A stretch of DNA of 64,000 nt from Peptoniphilaceae bacterium (GCA_030152565.1 JASLJE010000002.1:106104-170103); one strand, 5' to 3'; numbered from the stretch's first letter, positions 17,532 to 26,780 are shown. Program-made: numbers and translations. The notes: generated by a model not told the origin, from the sequence alone.

Positions 17532-18227
17532 ATGAGATTGTACGCAAGATATATAAAGAGAATACTAGATATTATACTAGCCTTATTTTTGATAATAATT
17601 TTAAGCCCCTTGCTTCTTATTTTATCAATTTTGGTTTTAATATTTCACGGTAGGCCCATTATATTCAAGCAGGAAAGACCTGGCTATAGGGAAGAAGTTT
17701 TTTCCATGTATAAGTTTAGAAGTATGACAGATGAAAAAGACGAAAATGGAGAGTATCTACCTTCCAACTATAGGATTACCAAGTTTGGAAAAGTCCTTAG
17801 AAAAACTTCTCTAGATGAGTTGCCAGAGCTATTCAATATCTTAAAGGGAGACATGTCCTTTATAGGACCTAGGCCTTTATTGGCCAAGTACCTTCCCTAC
17901 TATGAGCCAGAAGAGAGAAGAAGACACGATGTGAGACCTGGTCTTACAGGCTACTCCCAGGTTATGGGAAGAAATAAACTTACCTGGAGGGAAAGATTTG
18001 AGTACGATGTCTACTATGTGGACCATGTAAGCTTTCTTTTTGATCTTAAGATAGTCTTAAAAACCATTCAAATAGTTTTTAAGGGAAGTGGTGTAGCCGA
18101 TGCAGGAGAGGTTAGAACTGATGAATTTGGAGACTACCTGCTTCACGGAGGAAGAAAGTATAGACCTCTTGACAAGGAGAGGGAATATGAAAAGTATTTA
18201 AGAACTTTTGGGGAAAAAGATGAGTAA
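17532..18227 (+). CDS. Undecaprenyl-phosphate sugar-1-phosphate transferase (PglC-like)
   Basis: A monotopic phosphoglycosyl transferase that loads the first sugar phosphate onto undecaprenyl phosphate. An N-terminal hydrophobic re-entrant helix (residues 12-35) is followed by KQERPGY, MYKFRSM, RKTSLDELPELFNILKGDMSFIGPRP (the catalytic Asp-Glu pair in LDELPEL) and the C-terminal RPGLTGYSQV. At 231 residues it is the small PglC class, without the membrane-spanning N-terminal half of WbaP. It begins at the base after the previous stop. The expected substrate here is a bacillosamine-like UDP sugar, an inference from neighbours. Confidence 0.92.
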   Translation: MRLYARYIKRILDIILALFLIIILSPLLLILSILVLIFHGRPIIFKQERPGYREEVFSMYKFRSMTDEKDENGEYLPSNYRITKFGKVLRKTSLDELPELFNILKGDMSFIGPRPLLAKYLPYYEPEERRRHDVRPGLTGYSQVMGRNKLTWRERFEYDVYYVDHVSFLFDLKIVLKTIQIVFKGSGVADAGEVRTDEFGDYLLHGGRKYRPLDKEREYEKYLRTFGEKDE

Positions 18228-18687
18228 AGTAGAGATTATAGAAGTAACAAGTGAAAATATAGAAAACTATAGGTCAGATTTAGAGCTTATGTTTATAGAA
18301 AACACCTACAAGTTCCACTATCCTGACAAGGAAGTAGATATGGCCTATATAGATGAAAAAATTGAAAAGTTAAAAAAGTTTACAGGAGAAGGAAACACCT
18401 ATTTTTTAGGGGCCTTTGTAGACGGTAGTCTGGCTGGTTTTATCTGGCTTTACAAGAGGGATTTTATGACCTATAAAAGGATGATAATCAATTCATTTTT
18501 TGTAGGGGAAAAACACAGGTCTCTAGGCCTGGGAAAAGAACTTATGGAAAGGGCCTATGACAAGGCTAGAAGTGAGGGATGTGAGGAAATGTCCACCCAC
18601 TATGCAGTTGTCAATGACAGGGCAGGTAAGTTTTACCTAGCCAATGGCTTTGAAGAAAAAAGAGTTGAAGTAGTAAGAAAATTATAG
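18220..18687 (+). CDS. GNAT-family N-acetyltransferase
   Basis: A 155-residue acetyl-CoA-dependent acyltransferase. The acetyl-CoA loop is visible as HRSLGLGKELM (RxxGxG), followed by helix and NDRAGKFYLANGFEE, the usual C-terminal GNAT motif. ATG at 18220 has GGGG just upstream and overlaps the previous stop by 8 bases, which suits it better than the in-frame start at 18208. In context it could N-acylate the 4-amino group of the UDP amino sugar, a role PglD plays with a different fold. That role is inference. Confidence 0.8.
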   Translation: MSKVEIIEVTSENIENYRSDLELMFIENTYKFHYPDKEVDMAYIDEKIEKLKKFTGEGNTYFLGAFVDGSLAGFIWLYKRDFMTYKRMIINSFFVGEKHRSLGLGKELMERAYDKARSEGCEEMSTHYAVVNDRAGKFYLANGFEEKRVEVVRKL

Positions 18688-18695
18688 GAGTAGTC

Positions 18696-19787
18696 ATGAA
18701 AAAAGAAGTTGGAAGTAACTTTTGGATAGCAGGGGATTTTTATAAGGAAAAGACCTATGATGAAAAAAGTATTTATAAAAAACTAGGCCTAAGGTCTAAT
18801 AGCTGCCTATTTTCAACGGCTAGGCAAGCCGTTAGATACAGCCTAAGGGATATGGACTTGGACAAGAAGAGGGCCCTAATCCCAGAATACACCTGCCACA
18901 GTGTAATAGATCCCTTTCTTAGGGAGGGCTATGAAATTTTTTATTATCCTGTAGACAGGAATTTAAGGGTAAAATTAAGTGAAATTAATAAATTAATAAA
19001 AAAGCATGATATATCTGTCTTTTTATTCCATCCTTATTTTGGATTTGATACAATAGTCGAGGATGAAAAATTAGCCTTTGATACTAAGGTTATCTATGAT
19101 GCTACCCAGGCTATGTACTCTGACTTTGATTATGATTTTTGCGACTACAAGCTGGGAAGTATTAGAAAGTGGGGGCCTGTTTTAGATGGTGCCTACTGCG
19201 AAAAGAAAAGGGGAGATTTTAAAGAGGACTTTAACTTTGAACCAGACTGGGAGCTAGAAAAGGTTATGGAAGAGGCTTCTGCTTTAAAAACCGACTATAT
19301 GGTTGATGGCAGGGGAGAAAAGTCTGGATTCTTAAGTCTTTACTCAGAAGGCCTGGGTCTGATTAGGAAGAGGGACACTATCCATGATATGAGTCCTAAG
19401 TCTAAATTAATCCAGGATAGGATGGATTTGGATCAGTTAAAAGAGAAGAGAAGGGAAAACTTTGCCCATCTTCTAGCCTATGATGGCTGGGACAAGATAG
19501 GCCAACCAGTCTTTGAAGACTTGACCAAAGAAGCAGTACCTCTATACTTTCCCCTACACTTAAGGGTAGATAGGAAGAAGTTCCAAAAACACCTGGCAGA
19601 AAATAATATTTATGCCCCTATAATCTGGTCAAAGCCAGATTTTTATGAAACTAGAGAGGTGGATGCTGATGTGGCTTGGATTTATCAACATACACTTTCA
19701 ATCCCAATAGACCAAAGATATGACCTGGATGATATGGAAAGAATTTTAGAGGTTGTAGCTGACTATGGAGAAGACGATGAAAAATAA
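18696..19787 (+). CDS. PLP fold-type I enzyme, DegT/DnrJ-like, divergent
   Basis: A 363-residue protein with the layout of a DegT-like aminotransferase but low similarity to standard members. ATARQAVRYSL-like STARQAVRYSL resembles the PLP phosphate site, YDATQAM holds the pyridine-binding Asp135, and GSIRKWGPVLDGAY gives a probable PLP lysine at 158. The C-terminal half is atypical. It may be an aminotransferase or another PLP-dependent carbon-nitrogen enzyme. It sits between a GNAT and an ATP-grasp ligase, so a role in preparing an amine or amino acid for ligation is plausible, not shown. Confidence 0.65.
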   Translation: MKKEVGSNFWIAGDFYKEKTYDEKSIYKKLGLRSNSCLFSTARQAVRYSLRDMDLDKKRALIPEYTCHSVIDPFLREGYEIFYYPVDRNLRVKLSEINKLIKKHDISVFLFHPYFGFDTIVEDEKLAFDTKVIYDATQAMYSDFDYDFCDYKLGSIRKWGPVLDGAYCEKKRGDFKEDFNFEPDWELEKVMEEASALKTDYMVDGRGEKSGFLSLYSEGLGLIRKRDTIHDMSPKSKLIQDRMDLDQLKEKRRENFAHLLAYDGWDKIGQPVFEDLTKEAVPLYFPLHLRVDRKKFQKHLAENNIYAPIIWSKPDFYETREVDADVAWIYQHTLSIPIDQRYDLDDMERILEVVADYGEDDEK

Positions 19788-20991
19788 GAAAATAATGATA
19801 TTAGGCGGAGGTCCCAATCAATTCCCATTTGTGAAGGCAAGTAGGGATTTGGGACTTTATACTATCCTATGCGATTATGATGAAAACAATATGTCTAGGG
19901 CCCATGCAGATAAGTTTTACTTGGCCAGCATCCTAGACAAGGAAGAGATTTTAACAATAGCCAAGGATGAGAAAATAGATGGTATATTTACTAGTTCAGA
20001 ACCTGGTATGTATGTTGCGACTTACGTTGCTAAACTATTAAATTTACCATCCATAAACCATGAGGCCTTTTTAACCCTGGTAAACAAGGGGCAAATGAAG
20101 GCTTTTTTAGAAAAAGAGGATTTCAATTATCCTAAGTATTTAGAGCTAGAAGAAGGCTATGACCTGGATTGGGTAAAAAAGACAGTTGGGTCCTGGGACA
20201 GTCAACTTATAGTAAAGCCTATAGACTCCTCAGGTAGTAGGGGGGTAAATCGGGTTGATGACCTGGATGACTTAGAAGACTACCTAGAAGAGGCCCTAGG
20301 CTTTTCCAAGGCTAAAAAAATTATTATTGAGGAATATATCCACCAAAAATATGATTTTATGGTTGGAGGAGATATTTTTGTCCTGGGAGGAAAAGTTGTC
20401 TTTTGGGGGCTGATGAACTCTATGAGAGACATGGCCATCAATGATATAGTACCAACAGGAACCAGTTTTCCCAGCTACCTGACCAAGGAAGAAGTAGAAG
20501 AGGTTAAAAAAGCTATAGAAAGGGTTATAGACCTTTTGCAAATAGACTTTGGACCTATAAATATAGAAATAATGTTTGATAAGAAGGGAAGACTTTTTAT
20601 CAATGAGTTAAACCCTAGAAATGGGGGCAATAAAATACCGGAAATACTTTTAAGGGCGACAGGCTTTAACTTTTATGAAAATGGAGTTTTAGGGGCCTGT
20701 GGTCTATTAGATATGGAAGACTATGACTATGAGCTTAACTATCTTTCAACCTATATGATTCACAGTAGGGAAGAGGGCGTCTTTGATAAGTTAGAAATAG
20801 CTGATGAAATCAAGGACAACCTGGTAGAATTGAATTTGACCAAGAAGGAAGATGACCAGGTGGAGGCCTTTACCAGTGCTGACAAAAGGTTGGGGGTAGC
20901 TTTTTTAGAGTTTGCCACTTATAATGAATTAAAAGCAAAGATGGATAAGATTAACGATTTAATTAAGGTTTGTTTAAAGGGGAAAATATGA
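19777..20991 (+). CDS. ATP-grasp carboxylate-amine ligase
   Basis: A 404-residue cytoplasmic ATP-grasp enzyme of the PurK/carbamoyl-phosphate-synthase-like type. The N-terminal pre-ATP-grasp Rossmann domain begins MILGGGPNQFPFVKA. The ATP-binding part has LIVKPIDSSGSRGV, EEYIHQKYDFMVGGDIF, and the metal site INIEIMFDKKGRLFINELNPRNGG. Such proteins ligate amino acids or other amines to carboxylates. The start at 19777 has GGAGAAG upstream and overlaps the previous stop by 11 bases. It overlaps the next gene by ATGA. The acyl donor and acceptor are unknown. Confidence 0.82.
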   Translation: MKNKKIMILGGGPNQFPFVKASRDLGLYTILCDYDENNMSRAHADKFYLASILDKEEILTIAKDEKIDGIFTSSEPGMYVATYVAKLLNLPSINHEAFLTLVNKGQMKAFLEKEDFNYPKYLELEEGYDLDWVKKTVGSWDSQLIVKPIDSSGSRGVNRVDDLDDLEDYLEEALGFSKAKKIIIEEYIHQKYDFMVGGDIFVLGGKVVFWGLMNSMRDMAINDIVPTGTSFPSYLTKEEVEEVKKAIERVIDLLQIDFGPINIEIMFDKKGRLFINELNPRNGGNKIPEILLRATGFNFYENGVLGACGLLDMEDYDYELNYLSTYMIHSREEGVFDKLEIADEIKDNLVELNLTKKEDDQVEAFTSADKRLGVAFLEFATYNELKAKMDKINDLIKVCLKGKI

Positions 20992-21953
20992 AAAAATTTA
21001 ATTATATGGACGAGGTCTTCAATAGAAACCCCATCTATAGGTCCTATGGACCAGGCAAGCAAAGATGGATAAAATTTAAATTTCTACTATCTAGAATATT
21101 TAAAAACACAGCCTTGATAGACTATGTTCAATATGACTTCTTTCTCTTAAATAGAGATGGTAGGGACAGGTTTATCAGTCAAAAGAAAAGAAAGCTTATA
21201 AGGGAAAGATTAAACAATAAGGATAAGTTAATTATCTTTGATGACAAGGATAAGTTCAATAAGGACTTTGCCAAGTTTATTGGCAGGACCAGCTTAGATT
21301 TGGCAAGGGCCAGCGATGAAGACATTAGATCCTACATGGAGGGCAAGGAAAATATTATGCTCAAGCCTGTAGAAGGATCCTTTGGAGTTGGTATTACCAA
21401 GATAAGATGTGATGAAGAAGGAATAAAAAACATTATAGACAATTATGCTAGAAAGCCTTATATGATAGAGGAGTACTTGGTACAGGACAGCCAATTGGCT
21501 GAATTTAATGATACATCCTTTAATACTCTAAGAGTCCTAACCTTGATAGATAATGATGGAAAACCAGATGTTATAGCGGCAGTACTTAGAATAGGTAGGA
21601 AGGGCAAGTTTGTAGATAACTTCCACTATGATGGAATATCAGCCCTAATTGACCATGAAAGCGGCATAGTAAAGACTACGGGAACAGACCAGTACTTTAA
21701 TAGGTACACCTTCCATCCAGATAGTCAAAAACAGATTGTAGGATTTAAGATTCCCCATTGGGACAAGGTCCTTGACACTGTTAAGGAAGCTGCCCTAGTT
21801 CATCCTGATGTCAGGTATGTGGGCTGGGATATAGGTGTTAGAGAAGACGGAAGTGTGGTAATAATTGAGGGTAACCACTCAGGAGACCCAGATGTTATAC
21901 AAAGGACTGATCTAGTGGGCAAGTGGCACCTATTTTCAAAATATATAGACTAG
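20988..21953 (+). CDS. ATP-grasp protein, sugar-transfer-associated type (copy 2)
   Basis: A paralogue of the gene at 16533. It shares IMLKPVEGSFGVGI (ATP loop), NTLRVLTLID, the family segment HPDSQKQIVGFKIPHW and RYVGWDIGVREDGSVVIIEGN. The 321 residues follow ATG at 20988 with AAGGGGA upstream. A TTG at 20970 in the same frame has no ribosome site. The overlap with the previous stop is ATGA. Two copies in one operon suggest two successive ligations or two different substrates. Confidence 0.82.
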   Translation: MKKFNYMDEVFNRNPIYRSYGPGKQRWIKFKFLLSRIFKNTALIDYVQYDFFLLNRDGRDRFISQKKRKLIRERLNNKDKLIIFDDKDKFNKDFAKFIGRTSLDLARASDEDIRSYMEGKENIMLKPVEGSFGVGITKIRCDEEGIKNIIDNYARKPYMIEEYLVQDSQLAEFNDTSFNTLRVLTLIDNDGKPDVIAAVLRIGRKGKFVDNFHYDGISALIDHESGIVKTTGTDQYFNRYTFHPDSQKQIVGFKIPHWDKVLDTVKEAALVHPDVRYVGWDIGVREDGSVVIIEGNHSGDPDVIQRTDLVGKWHLFSKYID

Positions 21954-21962
21954 GAGACTTGA

Positions 21963-23159
21963 ATGGATAAGTTAGTTAAAATTAGTTTTACTGGAGACAT
22001 TATGGCTGAAAAGACCTGGATGGATAAGAATCCAGAGCTTACAGACTTTAGTAAAACCTTTGAACCAGTATATAATTTATTTGATGATTCTGACCTGGTA
22101 GTGGGAAATTTGGAAACGGTTCTAGCTGGAAGAAATGAAGGCTATACAGACCATATCTATTCCTTTAATAGCCCGGATAGCCTGGTGGAAGAATTAAAAA
22201 AGATGGGCATAGACGTGGTGACCTTGGCCAATAACCATATTTTAGACAGGGGCAGTCACGGCCTGGAAAGGACTATAAAAATTCTGGAAGAACATGGAAT
22301 AAAGTCTACAGGGGCCTTTGACAAGGAAGAAAGAGAACCAGCCCTTATAGTAGATGTTGGAGGATTTAAGCTGGGCCTAATAGCCTATACCCAATCTACC
22401 AACTATAAGTTTAATCAATATATGTTATCCTACCATGAAAAGGACCAGTTAAATCTTTTAGACAGACAGGATAGGGGCTATGTAAACCCTAATAAAAAGG
22501 GTCTAGGCTTTAGGATAAAAAGAAAGATCTTAAATATGGTGGGTATAGAAAACCACTTTAAGCTTAAGGAAATGATGGGCAAGCCCCACAATACAGTTGT
22601 GGTAGACAGCTTGGCCAGTGAAGGTATAGATGAGGCCATTCTAGATAGGATAAAATCAGATATAGCCTATGCTAAAAAAGAGGCAGACCTGGTAGTTTTT
22701 GCTCCCCACATGGGAGGACAATTTAATACAGAACCTGGAGACTTTGCCAAGTTTTATATGAACTTTTTAGCTGACCAAGGAGTGGATTTAGTGGTGGGTA
22801 ATCATCCCCATATAATTCAGACCCAGGAAAAGATTAAGGATAGCTTTTGCTTTTATTCTCTGGGAAACTTTTCCATGGATCCTAGCTCTATTTTTGTGGT
22901 TGAAAAGGACAAGCCCCAATATGGGATCATTCTTCATGCCTATGTAGAGCCTGAGAAGAAGAAGATAGTAAAGCTTAGCTATTCACCTCTTAAGATGATC
23001 TATGAGGGGGATCAATTCAAGGTTGTAGATATTAATTATCTTAAGAAGACCATGGATGAGAAGGAGCTTTTAGAAGATCTTAACTTTATAGGTAATAAAT
23101 TAACTAAGAAATCTGATATTAACCAGGTTTTAGATGAATATATAATATATACGGAGTAA
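21963..23159 (+). CDS. CapA-family metallophosphatase-like protein
   Basis: A 398-residue member of the CapA/PgsA superfamily (PGA_cap), related to the CapA protein of poly-gamma-glutamate capsule synthesis and to calcineurin-like phosphoesterases. Metal-site motifs are FTGDIM near the N-terminus, GNLET, NNHILDRG, a central HMGGQ and GNHPHIIQ. No signal peptide or membrane segment is seen, unlike many CapA proteins, so it is probably cytoplasmic. AGGAG precedes the ATG. Its presence beside ATP-grasp ligases fits an amide-linked polymer better than a plain polysaccharide; the reaction is unknown. Confidence 0.85.
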   Translation: MDKLVKISFTGDIMAEKTWMDKNPELTDFSKTFEPVYNLFDDSDLVVGNLETVLAGRNEGYTDHIYSFNSPDSLVEELKKMGIDVVTLANNHILDRGSHGLERTIKILEEHGIKSTGAFDKEEREPALIVDVGGFKLGLIAYTQSTNYKFNQYMLSYHEKDQLNLLDRQDRGYVNPNKKGLGFRIKRKILNMVGIENHFKLKEMMGKPHNTVVVDSLASEGIDEAILDRIKSDIAYAKKEADLVVFAPHMGGQFNTEPGDFAKFYMNFLADQGVDLVVGNHPHIIQTQEKIKDSFCFYSLGNFSMDPSSIFVVEKDKPQYGIILHAYVEPEKKKIVKLSYSPLKMIYEGDQFKVVDINYLKKTMDEKELLEDLNFIGNKLTKKSDINQVLDEYIIYTE

Positions 23160-23161
23160 TT

Positions 23162-24592
23162 ATGAAAGATGATAAAATATTACTAAAGTCCAGTTTTTGG
23201 TATACGATAGGAAACTTTTTAACTAGGACGATTGTATTTATTGCAACGCCAATATATATACAATTTTTAACAAAAAGTGAATATGGAATTTACAGTAACT
23301 TTGTATCTTGGATGACTATTTTCTCAGTTTTAACTGGGATGAACCTACAAGTTTCCATCATGAAGTCAAGATATGAATATGAAGATGAGATAGATGCTTA
23401 TCTAAAGACAGCATACATGGTTGTGTTTTCCTTTATTACAGTATTACTATTGGTGTTTTTTATCAATCCTAATTACTTTAAGGACTTTTTGAAGATGGAC
23501 AATATCCAGATAGGGCTCTTGTTCCTATATCTTTACCTTTATCCGGCCTATAACATTTATACGGCCAAGTATAGGGCCTATTTTGATATAAGAAAGTATA
23601 TGAGGGCAACTTTTATTTATCTGACCAGTACGGTGGTAACATCTATAGCCTTAATGCTTCTAATAAAGGAAAATAGGTTGACAGCCCTAATCATGGGCCA
23701 AACCATACCGGTAGCGCTACTAGGACTTTACTTTTTAATAAAAATCTTTATTAAAGAGGGCAGGATAAAGAAGTACTTGGTGAAAAGCGCCCTACAGGTA
23801 GGAGTGCCTATGATACCCCATCTTTTGGGAGTGGTAATCCTTAACAAGTCTGATCGTATTATGCTTACCAACCTGGTAGGATCAGTTGATACGGCCTACT
23901 ATTCAGTGGGAGGAAATGTGGTGGCTATATTAGCTGTCATATCAAACTCTCTTAACAATGCCTTTGTACCTTGGCTGACAGGAAAGTTGGCTGAAGAGGG
24001 AGGCAGTAAGGAGATTAAGAAAAATACTAACCTGCAGGTCCTACTTTACTCTGTAATGGTGGCAGGTATGCTTTTAATTGGACCAGAAATAGTTCTTTTC
24101 TTTGGGGGTAGGACCTATCAACCAGCCAGGGCAGCCCTAGTTCCCCTACTATTGGGAACAGTCTTCCAGCACGTTTATATCCTATATATGAACCTGGAAT
24201 TCTACAAGAAAAAGACTACAGGTATAGCTATAGGAACTACCGTAGCAGCCCTACTTAATATAGTTTTAAACTACATGTTCATACCAAAGCACGGCTTCGT
24301 AGCTGCTGCCTACACCACATTTTTTAGTTATTTGGTCCTATTGATGATACATTATTTCATATGTAAGAAGCTGGAAATGACAGCTGTTTATGATAATAAA
24401 TTTATATTTTTAACCTTGACTATAGTTACGGTTTATGGTTATTTTGTAGAAAAGATATATGACTTTATTCTAATAAGGTACATAATAGTTGCCATAGCTG
24501 TTATAATTGTTTTATTGATAATGTATAAAAACAAGGCTATCATAAAGAAGATATTAAAAAATAGGAGAAAAAAGAAAATTGATCAAGAGTAA
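23162..24592 (+). CDS. Wzx-type lipid-linked oligosaccharide flippase
   Basis: A 476-residue integral membrane protein of the MOP/polysaccharide transport (Wzx/RfbX) family with about 12-14 hydrophobic segments. The N-terminus SSFWYTIGNFLTRTIVFIATPIYIQFLTKSEYG is characteristic. It moves the undecaprenyl-diphosphate-linked repeat unit to the outer face. GGAG lies before the ATG. It overlaps the polymerase gene by 14 bases, the usual Wzx/Wzy partnership. Confidence 0.9.
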   Translation: MKDDKILLKSSFWYTIGNFLTRTIVFIATPIYIQFLTKSEYGIYSNFVSWMTIFSVLTGMNLQVSIMKSRYEYEDEIDAYLKTAYMVVFSFITVLLLVFFINPNYFKDFLKMDNIQIGLLFLYLYLYPAYNIYTAKYRAYFDIRKYMRATFIYLTSTVVTSIALMLLIKENRLTALIMGQTIPVALLGLYFLIKIFIKEGRIKKYLVKSALQVGVPMIPHLLGVVILNKSDRIMLTNLVGSVDTAYYSVGGNVVAILAVISNSLNNAFVPWLTGKLAEEGGSKEIKKNTNLQVLLYSVMVAGMLLIGPEIVLFFGGRTYQPARAALVPLLLGTVFQHVYILYMNLEFYKKKTTGIAIGTTVAALLNIVLNYMFIPKHGFVAAAYTTFFSYLVLLMIHYFICKKLEMTAVYDNKFIFLTLTIVTVYGYFVEKIYDFILIRYIIVAIAVIIVLLIMYKNKAIIKKILKNRRKKKIDQE

Positions 24593-26780
24593 GACGAGAG
24601 ATGAGAGAGAGTTTAATAAGTTTTTAACCGATAAAAACATATATGCCGGCCTGGCACTTGCTACATATTTGGGAGCAAATTTAATAAAATCCTTCCTATT
24701 TAGGTTTATGGGACTATTTAATCTACCAGGGTTTTTAGTTGTAAGCAATATGATTCCCATGGTATTGGCCCTAATATCTATTCTACTAGGAGACAAGAAG
24801 AGGCTAAAACCCTTCGCAGTATTTATGTTTGGCCTGGGGATAGCCCTAAGTTTGACCTATCTTTATAATCCAGACTACTACTACTGGTATTTTGAAGCAG
24901 ATAGGGGGGTAGTTAAGTATTTACTAAGGCCTGAAAGTGGAATCTATGTGATTTTATTTATCAGTCTTATAGATGACTTTAAGGCCCTTATAGCCTTTAC
25001 AGAACTAGGTGCCTGGTTGGCCTTTATCCATTCGGGCATGCAGTATTTAGCAGCCCAGCTTAGGGGCTATTGGATTATATTAAATAGTAGGGCAGAAAAG
25101 ATTTTTAGTAGTTATGATTTAGACTTTGGTTATGCAGTTTTATTTCCTACCATATTTTTCATGTTCAAGGGAAGTATATCCAAGGATAGGTACAAGAAAT
25201 TTTTCTACTATAATCTATCCCTAGTTGGATTTATTATGATACTTACGGCTGGATCAAGAGGGGCCATGGTGGTTCCTGTTATGTATTTTGGCCTTCTAAC
25301 AATTAAGAAGTTGATAAAAAATGATGCTAAGAAAAAAAGAGAAGATTATGGTCTAGACCTTAAGCCTAGATTTATGAAGATTTTATTTTTCCTATCCAGT
25401 CTGGCCCTTTTAGGACTTGTGGTTTATACCCTATTAATTCCTAAGAAGGTTCCAACAGAAGCTGACTTTGAAAAAGCAGAAGTAGAATCTAAGGAAGAGA
25501 TAAACTTTGACAGTATGGACACTAAGTCTAGAAATGTGGACCTTATAACATCTGGTAATTTCTTTGCCGGAAATGGTAGAGAGAGGATCCTAAGATTGGT
25601 CTTAACAGAGTTAAAGGAGAGACCTTTTACAGGGCTGGGAATTTTTGGTGACAGGCCTGTCGTATCCCAACAGTTTGTTTGGGCCCACAGCCACAATGTT
25701 ATCTTAGAGTTTCTAGCAGACTTTGGTATTATTTTAGGACCACTTTTACTTTTGGCCTACCTGGTCATAAGTTTTAGGATGATTTTCATAGAAAAGAATT
25801 TTCTAGTATCCAACTACTACTTGATGGTATTTATAGCATCTATGGAACTCTTATTTTCCCATTCCTTCTGGTTGGTGCCCTATCCTTGGATGGCCCTTAT
25901 GGTCTACAAGAAGTTTAGTAGCAATATAGAAAAGACTAGACAGTCTAAACTTGTAAGCTACTTGAGAAAAAAGAAGGCTGTACTTAGAATAATTTTAGGT
26001 CTTTTAATCTTAGTTTTATTTGTAGGTGGCTATAAGAACTATAGCAGGTATAAGAACCATTACTATGGAGAGAAAATAAGCTTTGAAAAACCTACAGTAA
26101 TTATTACTCTAGATGATAGTACTGATACAGACTATCCTGCCTATAGGTACTTGAATAGACACAATCTAAATGGTACATCCTTTGTAACAGGTAGTAATGT
26201 GGACTATAGTGAAAGATACCTAAGTAGCGATGAGATAGATGAAATGATGGAAAATGATTGGGACTTTCAATGTGGAACCTATACCAATCCAAGATTGGTC
26301 TTTGGAACAGAAAAAGACATAGAAGAACAAATAGATGTCAATGATATCTTCTTTGAAAGATTGGGCTTGGACAAGCCAATTGCTACGGCCATGCCTTATG
26401 GTTTACACAGCAAGAAGACTGAGAGAATAATATCCCAGGATAGAAATATTTTAAGGCTTACTAAAAAACCAAATCCTAAGGACTATTATACTTATAAGGA
26501 ACTATACAAGTATGATTTGACCCATCTTTATAGTTTGAACATGGGCTATAATGTGGATGATGAGGCCAAGGAAAAATTCATCATGGAAAACATAGACAAG
26601 GCCAAGGAAGAAAATGGGCTGATAGTTCTAAATGTTGGAAGGATGCAAAGAAGTATAGATAAAAAAGGAGCCAGTCTTTATAGTTTCTATAGACTTATAG
26701 ATTATCTGATGGATAATGATTTTGAGTTTATGACTATAAAAGAATTAAATGATCTGGCAATAGAAAAGAACATATTTTAA
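24579..26780 (+). CDS. O-antigen ligase/polymerase fused to a degenerate polysaccharide deacetylase domain
   Basis: A 733-residue fusion. Residues ~20-440 are a polytopic O-antigen ligase/Wzy-type region with a large loop and the family motif WAHSHNVILEFLADFGIILG (368-387). A last membrane helix (about 468-484) leads to an outside C-terminal domain (500-733) that matches the deacetylase lipoprotein at 10791 along its length. There, DD of motif 1 is kept (512-513), but HTYSH is replaced by GTYTN (Gly566, Asn570) and the motif-5 LYFHR by LNVGR (Gly687). The domain probably lacks metal and catalysis and may bind glycan. The start is TTG with AGGAG 11 bases upstream; no ATG fits. Confidence 0.85.
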   Translation: MIKSKTRDEREFNKFLTDKNIYAGLALATYLGANLIKSFLFRFMGLFNLPGFLVVSNMIPMVLALISILLGDKKRLKPFAVFMFGLGIALSLTYLYNPDYYYWYFEADRGVVKYLLRPESGIYVILFISLIDDFKALIAFTELGAWLAFIHSGMQYLAAQLRGYWIILNSRAEKIFSSYDLDFGYAVLFPTIFFMFKGSISKDRYKKFFYYNLSLVGFIMILTAGSRGAMVVPVMYFGLLTIKKLIKNDAKKKREDYGLDLKPRFMKILFFLSSLALLGLVVYTLLIPKKVPTEADFEKAEVESKEEINFDSMDTKSRNVDLITSGNFFAGNGRERILRLVLTELKERPFTGLGIFGDRPVVSQQFVWAHSHNVILEFLADFGIILGPLLLLAYLVISFRMIFIEKNFLVSNYYLMVFIASMELLFSHSFWLVPYPWMALMVYKKFSSNIEKTRQSKLVSYLRKKKAVLRIILGLLILVLFVGGYKNYSRYKNHYYGEKISFEKPTVIITLDDSTDTDYPAYRYLNRHNLNGTSFVTGSNVDYSERYLSSDEIDEMMENDWDFQCGTYTNPRLVFGTEKDIEEQIDVNDIFFERLGLDKPIATAMPYGLHSKKTERIISQDRNILRLTKKPNPKDYYTYKELYKYDLTHLYSLNMGYNVDDEAKEKFIMENIDKAKEENGLIVLNVGRMQRSIDKKGASLYSFYRLIDYLMDNDFEFMTIKELNDLAIEKNIF

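Noticed and set aside
16533..21953. The two sugar-transfer-associated ATP-grasp proteins as glycosyltransferases
   Set aside because: They have the ATP loop, metal-binding Glu/Asn and no GT-A or GT-B motif; the family name refers to gene context.
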